Origin: Actinocatenispora sp036503555 | Lineage (GTDB): Bacteria; Actinomycetota; Actinomycetes; Mycobacteriales; Micromonosporaceae | Length of the DNA stretch: 64,000 nt | Assembly: GCA_036503555.1 (NCBI GenBank) | Contig: DASXWQ010000048.1 | Coordinates: 1-64,000, forward strand | Reading direction: 5' to 3' | Shown: piece by piece, positions 16,090 to 23,852 of the stretch | Layout of the letters: each line of letters starts with the position of its first letter | Numbering within the stretch: the stretch's first letter is position 1 | The notes under the pieces: model-generated | Seen by the model: the letters and a program-made list of their open reading frames with translations, nothing else | Told to the model about the DNA's origin: nothing | Database searches by the model: none | Made by a program: the position numbers and the translations under genes

Positions 16090-17328
16090 GTGAGTGCATC
16101 GACGCTGACCCCTGGCGTGGCCACCCGGTTCGAGCCCGCCACCGATCCGTTGCCCGCCCTGCTCGACGGCTGGCTCGCCAGTCACCACACCGAGCTGGTC
16201 GCCATCCGCCGCCACCTGCACGCCCACCCGGACCTGTCCGGCGAGGAGCACCCGACCGCCGGGTACCTCGCGCGGGTGCTGACCGGGGCGGGGCTGGCGC
16301 CCCGGTTCCTGCCGGCCGGCAACGGGCTGATCTGCGAGGTCGGGTCCGGCGACCCGGTGGTCTGCCTGCGCGGCGACATCGACGCGCTGCCGATGGACGA
16401 CGTCAAGGACGTGCCGTACCGGTCCACTGTGGACGGTGCCTGCCACGCCTGCGGGCACGACGTCCACGCGACGGTCGTGGTCGGTGCCGGGCTGGCGCTG
16501 GCCGAGCTGGCCGCCGCCGGCCAGCTCCCGGGTACGGTCCGGCTGCTGTTCCAGCCGTCCGAGGAGCGGTTCCCGTCCGGCGCGCCGCAGGTCGTCGCGG
16601 CCGGCGGACTGGCCGACGCGCGGGCGGTGTTCGCGTTCCACTGCGACCCGAAGCTGCCGACCGGCATGGTCGGCGTACGGTCCGGGCCGCTGACCGCCGC
16701 CGCGGACATGGTCGAGGTACGCCTGTCGGGCACCGGCGGCCACACCGCCCGGCCGCACCTGACCGCCGACGTGGTGCACGCGCTGGCGCGGGTCGTGGTC
16801 GACGTGCCGGCGCTGCTGACCCGCCGGGCCGACCCGCGGTCCGGGCTGTCGGTCGTGTTCGGCGCGGTACACGCCGGCCAGGCGGCCAACGCGATCCCGC
16901 GCGAGGGCGTGGCCCGAGCGACCGTACGGGTGCTGGACCGGGCGGCGTGGGGCGACGCGCCCGCGCTGATCGAGGCGCTCGTCCGGGACGCGGTCGCGGG
17001 TACCGGCGCGGAGGTCGAGATCGACTACACCCGGGGCGTACCGCCGGTGGTGAACGACAGGTCCGCCGCGGCCGTCTTCGGCGCCGCGGCCGCCGCCGCG
17101 CTGGGGCCGGACCGCGTGGTCGAGGCGCCGATCAGCATGGGCGGCGAGGACTTCGCCTGGTACCTGGAGCACGTGCCGGGCGCGATGGCCCGGCTCGGCG
17201 TGGGCCGGCCTGGCGAGCAGCTCGACCTGCACCAGCCGAACTTCGACGTGGACGAGGCGGCCGTCGGCCACGGCGTACGCGTGCTCGTGCACACCGCGCT
17301 CGCCGCCCTCGCCGACCCGTCCCTGTGA
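16090..17328 (+). CDS. M20 family amidohydrolase (hippurate/IAA-amino acid hydrolase type)
   Basis: 412 residues. The di-metal peptidase motifs are intact: HAHPDLSGEE, GDIDALPMDD, the metal-binding CHACGHDVHAT (about residues 118-128), SEERFPSGAP and GGEDFAWYLEHVPG. Enzymes of this type cleave N-acyl amino acids or amino acid conjugates. GTG at 16090 begins MSASTLTPGVA; earlier in-frame sequence lacks family similarity. The codons for Arg-Ser-Thr-Val-Asp at 16422-16434 form the iterated palindrome with a rare ACT codon. It ends in a strong terminator. Confidence 0.92.
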   Translation: MSASTLTPGVATRFEPATDPLPALLDGWLASHHTELVAIRRHLHAHPDLSGEEHPTAGYLARVLTGAGLAPRFLPAGNGLICEVGSGDPVVCLRGDIDALPMDDVKDVPYRSTVDGACHACGHDVHATVVVGAGLALAELAAAGQLPGTVRLLFQPSEERFPSGAPQVVAAGGLADARAVFAFHCDPKLPTGMVGVRSGPLTAAADMVEVRLSGTGGHTARPHLTADVVHALARVVVDVPALLTRRADPRSGLSVVFGAVHAGQAANAIPREGVARATVRVLDRAAWGDAPALIEALVRDAVAGTGAEVEIDYTRGVPPVVNDRSAAAVFGAAAAAALGPDRVVEAPISMGGEDFAWYLEHVPGAMARLGVGRPGEQLDLHQPNFDVDEAAVGHGVRVLVHTALAALADPSL

Positions 17329-17332
17329 CCGT

Positions 17333-17371
17333 CCGCTCCCGTTGCCCGACACCGTCGGGCAACGGGAGCGG
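17333..17371. terminator. 18-bp perfect stem, bidirectional terminator
   Basis: Arms 17333-17350 and 17354-17371 pair perfectly around a 3-base loop. The hairpin starts 5 bases after the M20 stop and ends 5 bases before the stop of the opposing gene. Confidence 0.85.
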
Positions 17372-17375
17372 CGGG

Positions 17376-17825
17376 TCAGGCGGAGGGGCGGGCGCGGAGC
17401 CCCTTGACGTAGTCGTCGGGGGCGCCGGCGCGCTCGGCCGCATCCGCGACCATCTGCACGTGCAGGCTCGACGGCAGCCCGCCCTCGTACGCGTGGAGCA
17501 CGTGCACGCGGGCGATCTTGTCACCGTCGAGCGCGGCGACCCGCAGCCGGAGCTTGCGGTACAGCCCGCTGCTCACGCCCTCCCACCGGTCCAGCGCGGA
17601 CTCGTCGAACGCGTGGAGGTCGTAGACGGCGACGAAGACGCGGTCGTCCGGTTCCTCCACGATCGTGGCGAGTGGTCCGTCCGACCAGCCGAGCTCGGCG
17701 CCGCCGAACGTGAGGCGCCAACCCTCCAACCACCCGGTACCGACCAGCGGCGAGTGCGGGCAGCGCTCCCGCATCAGGGCGGGGTCGAGATTCGAGCCGT
17801 ACGCGGCGTAGAGCGACACGGACAT
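17376..17825 (-). CDS. Gamma-glutamylcyclotransferase family protein
   Basis: 149 residues. It has the fold-defining YGSNLDP near the N-terminus and the acid residue of RWEGVSSGLYRK, where gamma-glutamylcyclotransferases place their catalytic Glu. The family releases 5-oxoproline from gamma-glutamyl amino acids; because actinobacteria use mycothiol rather than glutathione, the natural substrate is uncertain. ATG at 17825 was chosen, but GTG at 17819 follows a TATCGT box by 8 bases and could be the leaderless start. Confidence 0.85.
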   Translation of the reverse strand: MSVSLYAAYGSNLDPALMRERCPHSPLVGTGWLEGWRLTFGGAELGWSDGPLATIVEEPDDRVFVAVYDLHAFDESALDRWEGVSSGLYRKLRLRVAALDGDKIARVHVLHAYEGGLPSSLHVQMVADAAERAGAPDDYVKGLRARPSA

Positions 17826-18000
17826 GCACGATAGTCGGGCCGGGGCCGTCGGCGCGGAAAACTGGCCGCAACATCACCCTCACGTCCCACCTTTCGGTAC
17901 GCGCACCGGTCGTACCGGCGGCCCCGGAGTCGCCGTGGCCCCCCGCGCAGGAGGAGAATGCGCACGAGTCCTTCCACAGGTCAGCGGATCGGAGTTCGTG

Positions 18001-19392
18001 GTGGCACGCATCGTCATCGTCGGGGGCGGCCCGGCCGGGTACGAGGCGGCCCTGGTCGCCACGCAACTCGGCGCCGAGGTCACGCTCGTCGAGCGGGACG
18101 GGGTCGGCGGTGCGTGCGTGTTGTCGGACTGCGTGCCGAGCAAGACGTTCATCGCCTCGTCGGACGTGGTGACCGCGTTCCGCGGCGCCGAGTCGCTGGG
18201 CGTACTGACGGAGACGGCGCGGGTGGACGCGCTCGCCGTGCACGGGCGGGTGAAGCGGCTGGCCGCCGCCCAGTCCGACGACATCCACGACAAGGTGGCC
18301 AAGGCGGGCGTCGAGATCGTCACCGGTACGGCCCGGCTGGCCGAGGACACCCTCGGGCACACGCACCGGGTCCGGATCAACCCGGCCGACGGCGGGGAGT
18401 ACCTCGTCGACACCGACGTGGTGCTGCTCGCCACCGGCGCCACGCCGCGGGTGCTGCCGGACGCCCGGCCGGACGGCGAGCGGATCCTCACCTGGCGCCA
18501 GGTGTACGACCTGGACGAGCTGCCGGAGAAGCTGATCGTGGTCGGCTCCGGGGTGACCGGCGCCGAGTTCGCGTCGGCGTACCTGGCGATGGGTGTCGAC
18601 GTGACGCTCGTGTCCAGCCGGGACCGGGTGCTGCCGACCGAGGACGCGGAGGCGGCGGCGGCGCTGGAGCTCGTGTGGCGGGAGCGCGGCATGACCGTGC
18701 TCAACCGGTCCCGCGCGGGGAGCGTACGGCGCGACGGCGACGGCGTACGGGTGGAGCTGACGGATGGCCGGGTCGTGCACGGCAGCCACGCGCTGATGAC
18801 GGTCGGCTCGGTGCCGAACACGGCCGATCTGGGCCTCGCGGAGTACGGCGTGGAGCTGGGACCCGGCGGGTTCGTCGCGGTCGACCGGGTGTCCCGGACG
18901 AACGTGCCGGGAATCTACGCCGCGGGCGACTGCACCGGCCTGCTGATGCTCGCGTCGGTCGCGGGCATGCAGGGCCGGATCGCGATGTGGCACGCGCTCG
19001 GTGAGGCGGTCCAGCCGCTGCGCCTGTCGACGGTCTCGGCGAACGTCTTCACCGACCCGGAGATCGCCACCGTCGGCGCCTCGCAGGCCGCCGTCGACTC
19101 GGGCAAGGTACCGGCGCGCACGGTGACGTTGCCGTTGCGTACGAACCCGCGGGCGAAGATGACGGGGATCCGGGACGGCTTCGTCAAGCTGTTCTGCCGG
19201 CCGGCGTCCGGTCTGGTGGTCGGCGGTGTCGTGGTCGCGCCGAAGGCCAGCGAGCTGATCCTGCCGATCGCGCTGGCGATCGAGCACCACCTGTCGGTGC
19301 AGCAGCTCGCGCAGACGATCACGATCTACCCGTCGCTGTCGGGTTCGCTGGCCGAGGCGGCGCGGCAGCTCATGCAGCACGAGTTCGACTGA
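18001..19392 (+). CDS. lpdA: NAD(P)H-quinone dehydrogenase, LpdA-type flavoprotein disulfide reductase
   Basis: 463 residues. FAD-binding GGGPAGYEAAL at the N-terminus, NAD(P)-binding GSGVTGAEFASAYLAMG in the middle and the second FAD motif YAAGDCTG follow the disulfide reductase fold. The C-terminal dimer domain lacks the HxxxxE pair of lipoamide dehydrogenases, matching the LpdA quinone reductase group of actinobacteria. Unlike what I recall for the group, both cysteines of the redox motif are present (CVLSDC). GTG 18001 gives MARIVIVGG; the preceding GTG 17998 is possible. It is divergent from the cyclotransferase gene. Confidence 0.88.
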   Translation: MARIVIVGGGPAGYEAALVATQLGAEVTLVERDGVGGACVLSDCVPSKTFIASSDVVTAFRGAESLGVLTETARVDALAVHGRVKRLAAAQSDDIHDKVAKAGVEIVTGTARLAEDTLGHTHRVRINPADGGEYLVDTDVVLLATGATPRVLPDARPDGERILTWRQVYDLDELPEKLIVVGSGVTGAEFASAYLAMGVDVTLVSSRDRVLPTEDAEAAAALELVWRERGMTVLNRSRAGSVRRDGDGVRVELTDGRVVHGSHALMTVGSVPNTADLGLAEYGVELGPGGFVAVDRVSRTNVPGIYAAGDCTGLLMLASVAGMQGRIAMWHALGEAVQPLRLSTVSANVFTDPEIATVGASQAAVDSGKVPARTVTLPLRTNPRAKMTGIRDGFVKLFCRPASGLVVGGVVVAPKASELILPIALAIEHHLSVQQLAQTITIYPSLSGSLAEAARQLMQHEFD

Positions 19393-19467
19393 GAGACTGT
19401 TGGGGACCTCATGATCGGCCGCGGCGGCCCCCCCGTCCGCTCGATCGAAGGTTCCCCAACAGTCTCT
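19392..19467. repeat. 76-bp element with perfect 15-bp terminal inverted repeats
   Basis: AGAGACTGTTGGGGA (19392-19406) is matched by its exact reverse complement (19453-19467). The left arm begins inside the lpdA stop codon. The 46-bp core carries a run of seven C's. It could be a large terminator or a small non-autonomous mobile element. Confidence 0.7.
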
Positions 19468-19560
19468 GGGCGGCCCTCGCCGCTGGCCGCTTGTCGATCT
19501 ACCCTGCGAGGTGCCACGCGGACGGCGTGGCGGACCTGACGAGGGACGTGGGGAGCGCCG

Positions 19561-20307
19561 GTGCCGAGCGATCGTGGTGGTACGTACCAGCGGATCGCCG
19601 ACGACCTGCTCGCCCGGATCCGGTCGGGTGAGTTCCGCCCGGGTGACCGGCTGCCGGCGGCGAGCAAGCTGCTCGCCACGTACGGGGTGTCGAAGACGAC
19701 GGTCGCCGCCGCGCTCGACGTACTCCGGGCGTCCGGGCTGGTGGTGACCCGCCAAGGGTCCGGCGCGTACGTGCGGGAGACCAGCGAGGTGCGGCGCAGT
19801 TCGCCGGAGCGGCTGTCCCGGGACCGCTGGGGGCGGGGCCGGTCGATCCAGGACGCCGACGCGCCGGGGCGTACCCGGGTCGTGGACATCGTGGTCGCGC
19901 TCGCGGCGGCGCCGGACTGGGTGGCCGCCGCGCTGGGCGTCGACACCGGCGCCGACGTGCTCGCCCGGTCCCGCCGGTTCCTGGTCGACGAGCGGCCGAT
20001 GCAGCTCGCCACGAGCTGGTACCCGGTCGACGTGGTCGCCGGGACCCGGATCATGCTGACCGACACCGGTCCGGGCGGTGCGTACCAGCGGTTGACGGAG
20101 TTGGGGCACGCGCCGACCCGCTTCACCGAGCAGGTCCGTACCCGGATGCCGGTCGCGGACGAGGCGCGGGACCTGGCGCTGCCGGCGGGTACGCCGATCC
20201 TGGAGGTGACGCGGCACGCGTACACCGAGGCGGGTCGGTGCGTGGAGTCGACGCGGATGGTGCTGGACGGCTCCGCGTACACGCTGGACTACACATTCGA
20301 CGCCTGA
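19561..20307 (+). CDS. GntR/HutC family transcriptional regulator
   Basis: 248 residues. The N-terminal winged helix (YQRIADDLLARIRSGEFRPGDRLP, then LLATYGVSKTTVAAALDVLR) is followed by a UTRA ligand-binding domain from about residue 95, as in HutC-type regulators. GTG 19561 is preceded by GGGGAG at a good distance. No catabolic gene is adjacent, so the effector is unknown; the small gene downstream has its own promoter. Confidence 0.92.
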   Translation: MPSDRGGTYQRIADDLLARIRSGEFRPGDRLPAASKLLATYGVSKTTVAAALDVLRASGLVVTRQGSGAYVRETSEVRRSSPERLSRDRWGRGRSIQDADAPGRTRVVDIVVALAAAPDWVAAALGVDTGADVLARSRRFLVDERPMQLATSWYPVDVVAGTRIMLTDTGPGGAYQRLTELGHAPTRFTEQVRTRMPVADEARDLALPAGTPILEVTRHAYTEAGRCVESTRMVLDGSAYTLDYTFDA

Positions 20308-20323
20308 TTTCCCCGGGTCAACC

Positions 20324-20353
20324 TTGACTTCCCCGGGACTGCTGGCGTATCTC
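20324..20353 (+). promoter_or_regulatory. Candidate promoter for the small downstream gene
   Basis: TTGACT (20324-20329), an 18-base spacer and TATCTC (20348-20353). It overlaps a small dyad GTCAACCTTGAC and two copies of TTCCCCGGG (20309 and 20329 areas), which may be regulator sites. Confidence 0.45.
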
Positions 20354-20418
20354 TGTGTGCAGACGACGGTACGGGTCGTTCGTGAGTGAACGTCCGTTGC
20401 TGCGTAAGGAGATCCGTC

Positions 20419-20715
20419 ATGCCCGAACCGACGGTGTTCCACGGCCCCAGCCTCGACCGCGAGTGGGACAGCCTGGACCCGATCGACGGTTACAACATCG
20501 TCCGCGTCACCCCGGAGAACGCCGCGACACTCGGCTACCCGACCGACGACCCCGGCCTCAAGGTGCGCTACTTCCGCCGCCACCTGTCCGACGCCGCCGA
20601 CCTCGCCGACGCCGCCGGGATCATCGCCGACTCGATGCGCCGCCAGCTCGTCCTCGTCGCCGACCCGCAGCACGACACCGACTTCTGGGAGCCGGCCCTC
20701 ACCGCACCCGTCTGA
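20419..20715 (+). CDS. Small conserved-looking hypothetical protein
   Basis: 98 residues, starting MPEPTVFHGPSLDREWDSLD after a strong AAGGAG 7 bases upstream. It has no signal peptide or membrane segment and is acidic. I do not recognise a family. A good promoter and ribosome-binding site, and third-position GC like its neighbours, support a real gene. Confidence 0.75.
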   Translation: MPEPTVFHGPSLDREWDSLDPIDGYNIVRVTPENAATLGYPTDDPGLKVRYFRRHLSDAADLADAAGIIADSMRRQLVLVADPQHDTDFWEPALTAPV

Positions 20716-20727
20716 GGACGCCCGCCG

Positions 20728-21081
20728 TCAGCCGCCGTTACCCCAGTCCCAGAGGCTGCGGAGCACCGGGAGCAGGGCGGCGCCGCGGTCGGTCAGCTCG
20801 TAGCTGACGCGCGGCGGCCAACCCGGCGTACGGCGGCGGGTGAGGACACCGGCGGTGGTGAGCTGCGCCAGGCGGTCGGCGAGGACCTTGTCCGACAGCG
20901 TGGGCAGCGCCGCCGCCAGCTCGCTGAACGCGCGTGCGCCGCCGGCGAACTGCACCAGCACCAGCGGCGTCCACCGCCTTCGGAGTACGCCGAGGGCGAT
21001 CTCGACCGGGCAGTCCGGCCCCGGCCGCGGATCGCCGTCGGCGCAGACGTCGGCCACGTCGCCAACCGTTTGGTGAGCCAC
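20728..21081 (-). CDS. HxlR family transcriptional regulator
   Basis: 117 residues with the MarR-like HxlR core: CPVEIALGVLRRRWTPLVLVQ, RAFSELAAALPTLSDKVLADRLAQL and the wing VSYELTDRGAAL. An N-terminal cysteine pair (about residues 13 and 24) could sense redox or aldehydes, as in some HxlR proteins. GTG 21081 follows GGAGG. It is divergent from a metallo-beta-lactamase-fold gene with overlapping promoter, its likely target. Confidence 0.93.
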   Translation of the reverse strand: MAHQTVGDVADVCADGDPRPGPDCPVEIALGVLRRRWTPLVLVQFAGGARAFSELAAALPTLSDKVLADRLAQLTTAGVLTRRRTPGWPPRVSYELTDRGAALLPVLRSLWDWGNGG

Positions 21082-21099
21082 GAGCGGGCCTCCTAGCGT
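21070..21099 (+). promoter_or_regulatory. Candidate promoter of the MBL-fold gene
   Basis: TTGGTG (21070-21075), 18-base spacer, TAGCGT (21094-21099). It overlaps the HxlR start codon and the dyad CCAACCGTTTGG at 21062-21073, a possible HxlR operator. Confidence 0.45.
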
Positions 21100-21130
21100 G
21101 CGTCTCGACCACTCTTACCAGGAGGAAGCG

Positions 21131-21895
21131 TTGCGCATCCACCACCTTGACTGCGGCACGATGCGGACCCTGCCGGCGCCCGCCGGGCGGGCCCCGCTGC
21201 CGGTCGTCGCGCACTGCCTGCTCGTCGAGACCGACACCGACCTGGTCCTCGTCGACACCGGCTTCGGCCTGCGCGACACGCGCGAGCCCGACACGCTCGA
21301 CGCCGACTTCCGCGGCTGGGCGCAGCCGCGGCTCGACCCCGACCAGACCGCGGTACGCCAGGTCGCCCGGCTCGGCCTCGACCCGGCCGACGTACGCCAC
21401 GTCGTGCCGACCCACCTGCACGTCGACCACACCGGCGGGCTGCCCGACTTCCCGGACGCGGCGGTGCACGTGGCGCCCGCCGAGCTGGCGTACGCCGGGG
21501 CGCACCCGCACTGGGCGCACGGCCCCCGGTGGCAGCCGTACGAGTCGGGGGGCGACGGCTGGTTCGGCTTCGCTGCGGCGAAGCAGCCCGCCGGCCTGCC
21601 CGACGACGTGGTCCTGGTGCCGCTGCCCGGCCACACCCCGGGGCACACCGCCGTGGCCGTACGCGACGGGGACTCCTGGCTCCTGCACGCCGGCGACGCG
21701 TACTTCTTCCACGGGGAGCTGAGCCGGCCCCCGGTCGCCGGGCCGCCGGAACTGGACGCGTTGCAGTCGGGCGCCGAGTACGACCGGGCGCAGCGCCTGT
21801 CCCACAACGACCGGCTGGCCGCGCTGCCGCCGGCCGTCACCGTGGTCAGCGCACACGACCCCTGGGAGTACGCGCGGCTCAGCGGTAGCCGGTGA
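21131..21895 (+). CDS. MBL-fold metallo-hydrolase
   Basis: 254 residues. The metal motif THLHVDHTGG (about residues 94-103) and the later PGHTPGHTA and AGDAYF motifs define the metallo-beta-lactamase fold of lactonase/glyoxalase II-like enzymes. The start is TTG 21131, 6 bases after AGGAGG; it gives MRIHHLDCGTMRTL, the usual family N-terminus. Its 3' end overlaps the convergent SDR gene by 17 bp. Confidence 0.9.
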   Translation: MRIHHLDCGTMRTLPAPAGRAPLPVVAHCLLVETDTDLVLVDTGFGLRDTREPDTLDADFRGWAQPRLDPDQTAVRQVARLGLDPADVRHVVPTHLHVDHTGGLPDFPDAAVHVAPAELAYAGAHPHWAHGPRWQPYESGGDGWFGFAAAKQPAGLPDDVVLVPLPGHTPGHTAVAVRDGDSWLLHAGDAYFFHGELSRPPVAGPPELDALQSGAEYDRAQRLSHNDRLAALPPAVTVVSAHDPWEYARLSGSR

Positions 21896-22787
21896 CGTCG
21901 GCGGGCTTGCCGGCCCACTCGACCTCGGCGATGTAGCGCCAGGCGTCGGGCCGGGAGCCGTCGACGTCGGTGAAGCCGTACTCCTGGGCGAGCTGACCCG
22001 CCGACAGCGACCGGCCCTGCCAGCGGGCCACGTCCGGGTCGGCGGCGAGGGCGGCGACGGCCCGGCCGACGTACCGCGGGGACTCGGAGATGGCGAAGTG
22101 CGGCCGGTCCACGGTCGCGTCCCGCCACGTCTCCTCCGTCACCCCGAACGCGTCGAGCATCGCCTCCGACCGCAGCCAGCCGGGCGTCAGCGCCACCACC
22201 GTCGTCGCCTCGTCCCGCAGCTCGTACGCCTGCGCGACGGCGAGCCGCAGCACCGACCACTTCGCCAGGTCGTAGTAGACCGACGTGCCGCGGCGGAACC
22301 CGGCGTTCGACTCGGTCGTACCGTCGGTCATCTCCACGACCAGCCCGCCGGGCCGGCGGATCATCAGCGGCAGCGCGAAGTGGCTGGTGATGATGTGCGT
22401 GTCGACGCCGTTGTGCAGCTGCCGCAGCCCGTCCGCCAGCGGGTGTCGCCAGACCGGCTGGTCCCAGTCGATCAGGTGGTCCCCGCCCCACACGTCGTTG
22501 ACGAGCACGTCGAGCCGGCCCCGCTCGGCGTCGATCCGGTCGACGAGTGCGCGGACCTGGTCCGGGTCGGCGTGGTCCACCCGGACCGGTACGCCGTGCC
22601 CGCCGGCCGCGTCGACCAGCGCCGCGGTCTCGTCGATCGTCTCCGGCCGGTCGATGTCGGAACGGCCGGCGGACGTGGACCGGCCCGTCACGTACACCGT
22701 CGCGCCGAGGGCGCCCAACTCCACCGCGATGCCTCGCCCGGCGCCCCGCGTCGCCCCCGCGACCAGCGCCACTCGTTCTGTCGTCAT
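21879..22787 (-). CDS. SDR family oxidoreductase
   Basis: 302 residues. The NAD(P)-binding motif is GATRGAGRGIA near the N-terminus, with LVNDVWGG replacing the usual NNAG, and the catalytic YxxxK is YYDLAKW (about residue 172). It is longer than classical SDRs owing to an extended C-terminus. Substrate unknown. Confidence 0.9.
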   Translation of the reverse strand: MTTERVALVAGATRGAGRGIAVELGALGATVYVTGRSTSAGRSDIDRPETIDETAALVDAAGGHGVPVRVDHADPDQVRALVDRIDAERGRLDVLVNDVWGGDHLIDWDQPVWRHPLADGLRQLHNGVDTHIITSHFALPLMIRRPGGLVVEMTDGTTESNAGFRRGTSVYYDLAKWSVLRLAVAQAYELRDEATTVVALTPGWLRSEAMLDAFGVTEETWRDATVDRPHFAISESPRYVGRAVAALAADPDVARWQGRSLSAGQLAQEYGFTDVDGSRPDAWRYIAEVEWAGKPADVTGYR

Positions 22788-22823
22788 GTCGGCCAGCGTG
22801 CCCGGCCGGCATGACAGGGCGTG

Positions 22824-23252
22824 TCAGCTTCCGCCGAATTCCTTGACCTGGGTGAGCCGGAACTGGTTGCCCGACGGGTCACGGAACCCCGCGTCGATCC
22901 CGTACGGCCGGTCCTCCGGCTTCTCGACGAACTCGACGCCCTTCGCGCTCAGCGCCTCGTAGTCGGCCTGGCAGTCGTCGGTGGTGAGGAAGATCGTGCC
23001 GGCCACGCCCTTCGCCATCAGGTCCTCGATCGTCGCCTTCGTCTGCGGATCGAGAATCGGCTCACCGGGGATCGCCATCAGCGTGATCGCGAAGTCGGGC
23101 TGGCTCGGCGGGCCCACCGTGAGCCACCGGAAGTCGCCCATCTCCGGGACCGTCACGTCCGCGCGGACCTCCATGCCGAGCTTCGTCGTGTAGAACTCCA
23201 GCGCCGCGTCCTGGTCGTGTACCCAGAGCTGCGCGTTCGCGATCCTGAACAT
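22824..23252 (-). CDS. VOC family (glyoxalase-like) protein
   Basis: 142 residues, two beta-alpha-beta-beta-beta repeats: VHDQDAALEFYTTKLGMEV and the C-terminal FRDPSGNQFRLTQ. The ATG at 23252 gives MFRIANAQLWVHD. Such proteins serve as dioxygenases, glyoxalases or resistance proteins, and this one has no clear metal set. An AraC-type gene lies immediately upstream in the same orientation and probably regulates or is co-expressed with it. Confidence 0.9.
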   Translation of the reverse strand: MFRIANAQLWVHDQDAALEFYTTKLGMEVRADVTVPEMGDFRWLTVGPPSQPDFAITLMAIPGEPILDPQTKATIEDLMAKGVAGTIFLTTDDCQADYEALSAKGVEFVEKPEDRPYGIDAGFRDPSGNQFRLTQVKEFGGS

Positions 23253-23284
23253 CGTGTGCCCTCCGTGTCGTCGTCCCGTTGCCC

Positions 23285-23725
23285 TCAACCTAGGGAGCCG
23301 GACACCTCGCCGTCTTCTCGAAACGTGCGGTGTCGCGGCCGCCCGTACGCCCGCAGCAGGCACGCCGGGATCAGCGCCATGTCCGCCGCCGGGGGATGGG
23401 CCGCGCGGTACGCCACCGGCGAGCGGCCGTACGTCCGGGTGAAGCTCGTCGTGAACGAACCGAGGCTGGTCAGCCCGACGGCCAGGCAGATGTCGGCGAC
23501 CGGCCGGTCGGTGAAACGCAGCATCGCGGCGGCCCGTTCGAGCCGCCGGGTCAGCAGGTACGCGTGCGGCGAGACGCCGAACGCCCGCCGGAACTCCCGG
23601 CTGAAGTGCGCGGTCGACAGCCCCGCCGCGCGGGCCAGGTCGGCCACGCCGAGCGGCTCCGCGTAGCGCGCGTCGGCCAGGTCACGGGCCCGCAGCAGGT
23701 GCCGCGCCACCGGTACGGACGTCAC
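23285..23725 (-). CDS. AraC family helix-turn-helix regulator
   Basis: 146 residues, essentially the two-HTH DNA-binding domain: VADLARAAGLSTAHFSREFRRAFGVSPHAYL and VADICLAVGLTSLGSFTTSFTRTYGRSPVAYR, plus a short tail. No N-terminal sensor domain is present. It precedes the VOC gene by about 33 bp, a common actinobacterial pairing. Confidence 0.92.
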   Translation of the reverse strand: MTSVPVARHLLRARDLADARYAEPLGVADLARAAGLSTAHFSREFRRAFGVSPHAYLLTRRLERAAAMLRFTDRPVADICLAVGLTSLGSFTTSFTRTYGRSPVAYRAAHPPAADMALIPACLLRAYGRPRHRTFREDGEVSGSLG

Positions 23726-23852
23726 CCGCCGAGTATCGCCCCCGGGTACGACGATTCCGGGCCGATCAGCGCGTCGCGACCACGGCCGGCCCGTCCCCGC
23801 CGAGTCCGGTCACGGCAGGAAACGGTGCGGCGGGGGCGCCAGGCGGGGAGGG

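Noticed and set aside
17521..20673. 1050-codon minus-strand frame opposite lpdA and the GntR gene
   Set aside because: Both plus-strand genes have intact conserved motifs; the opposite frame is compositional.
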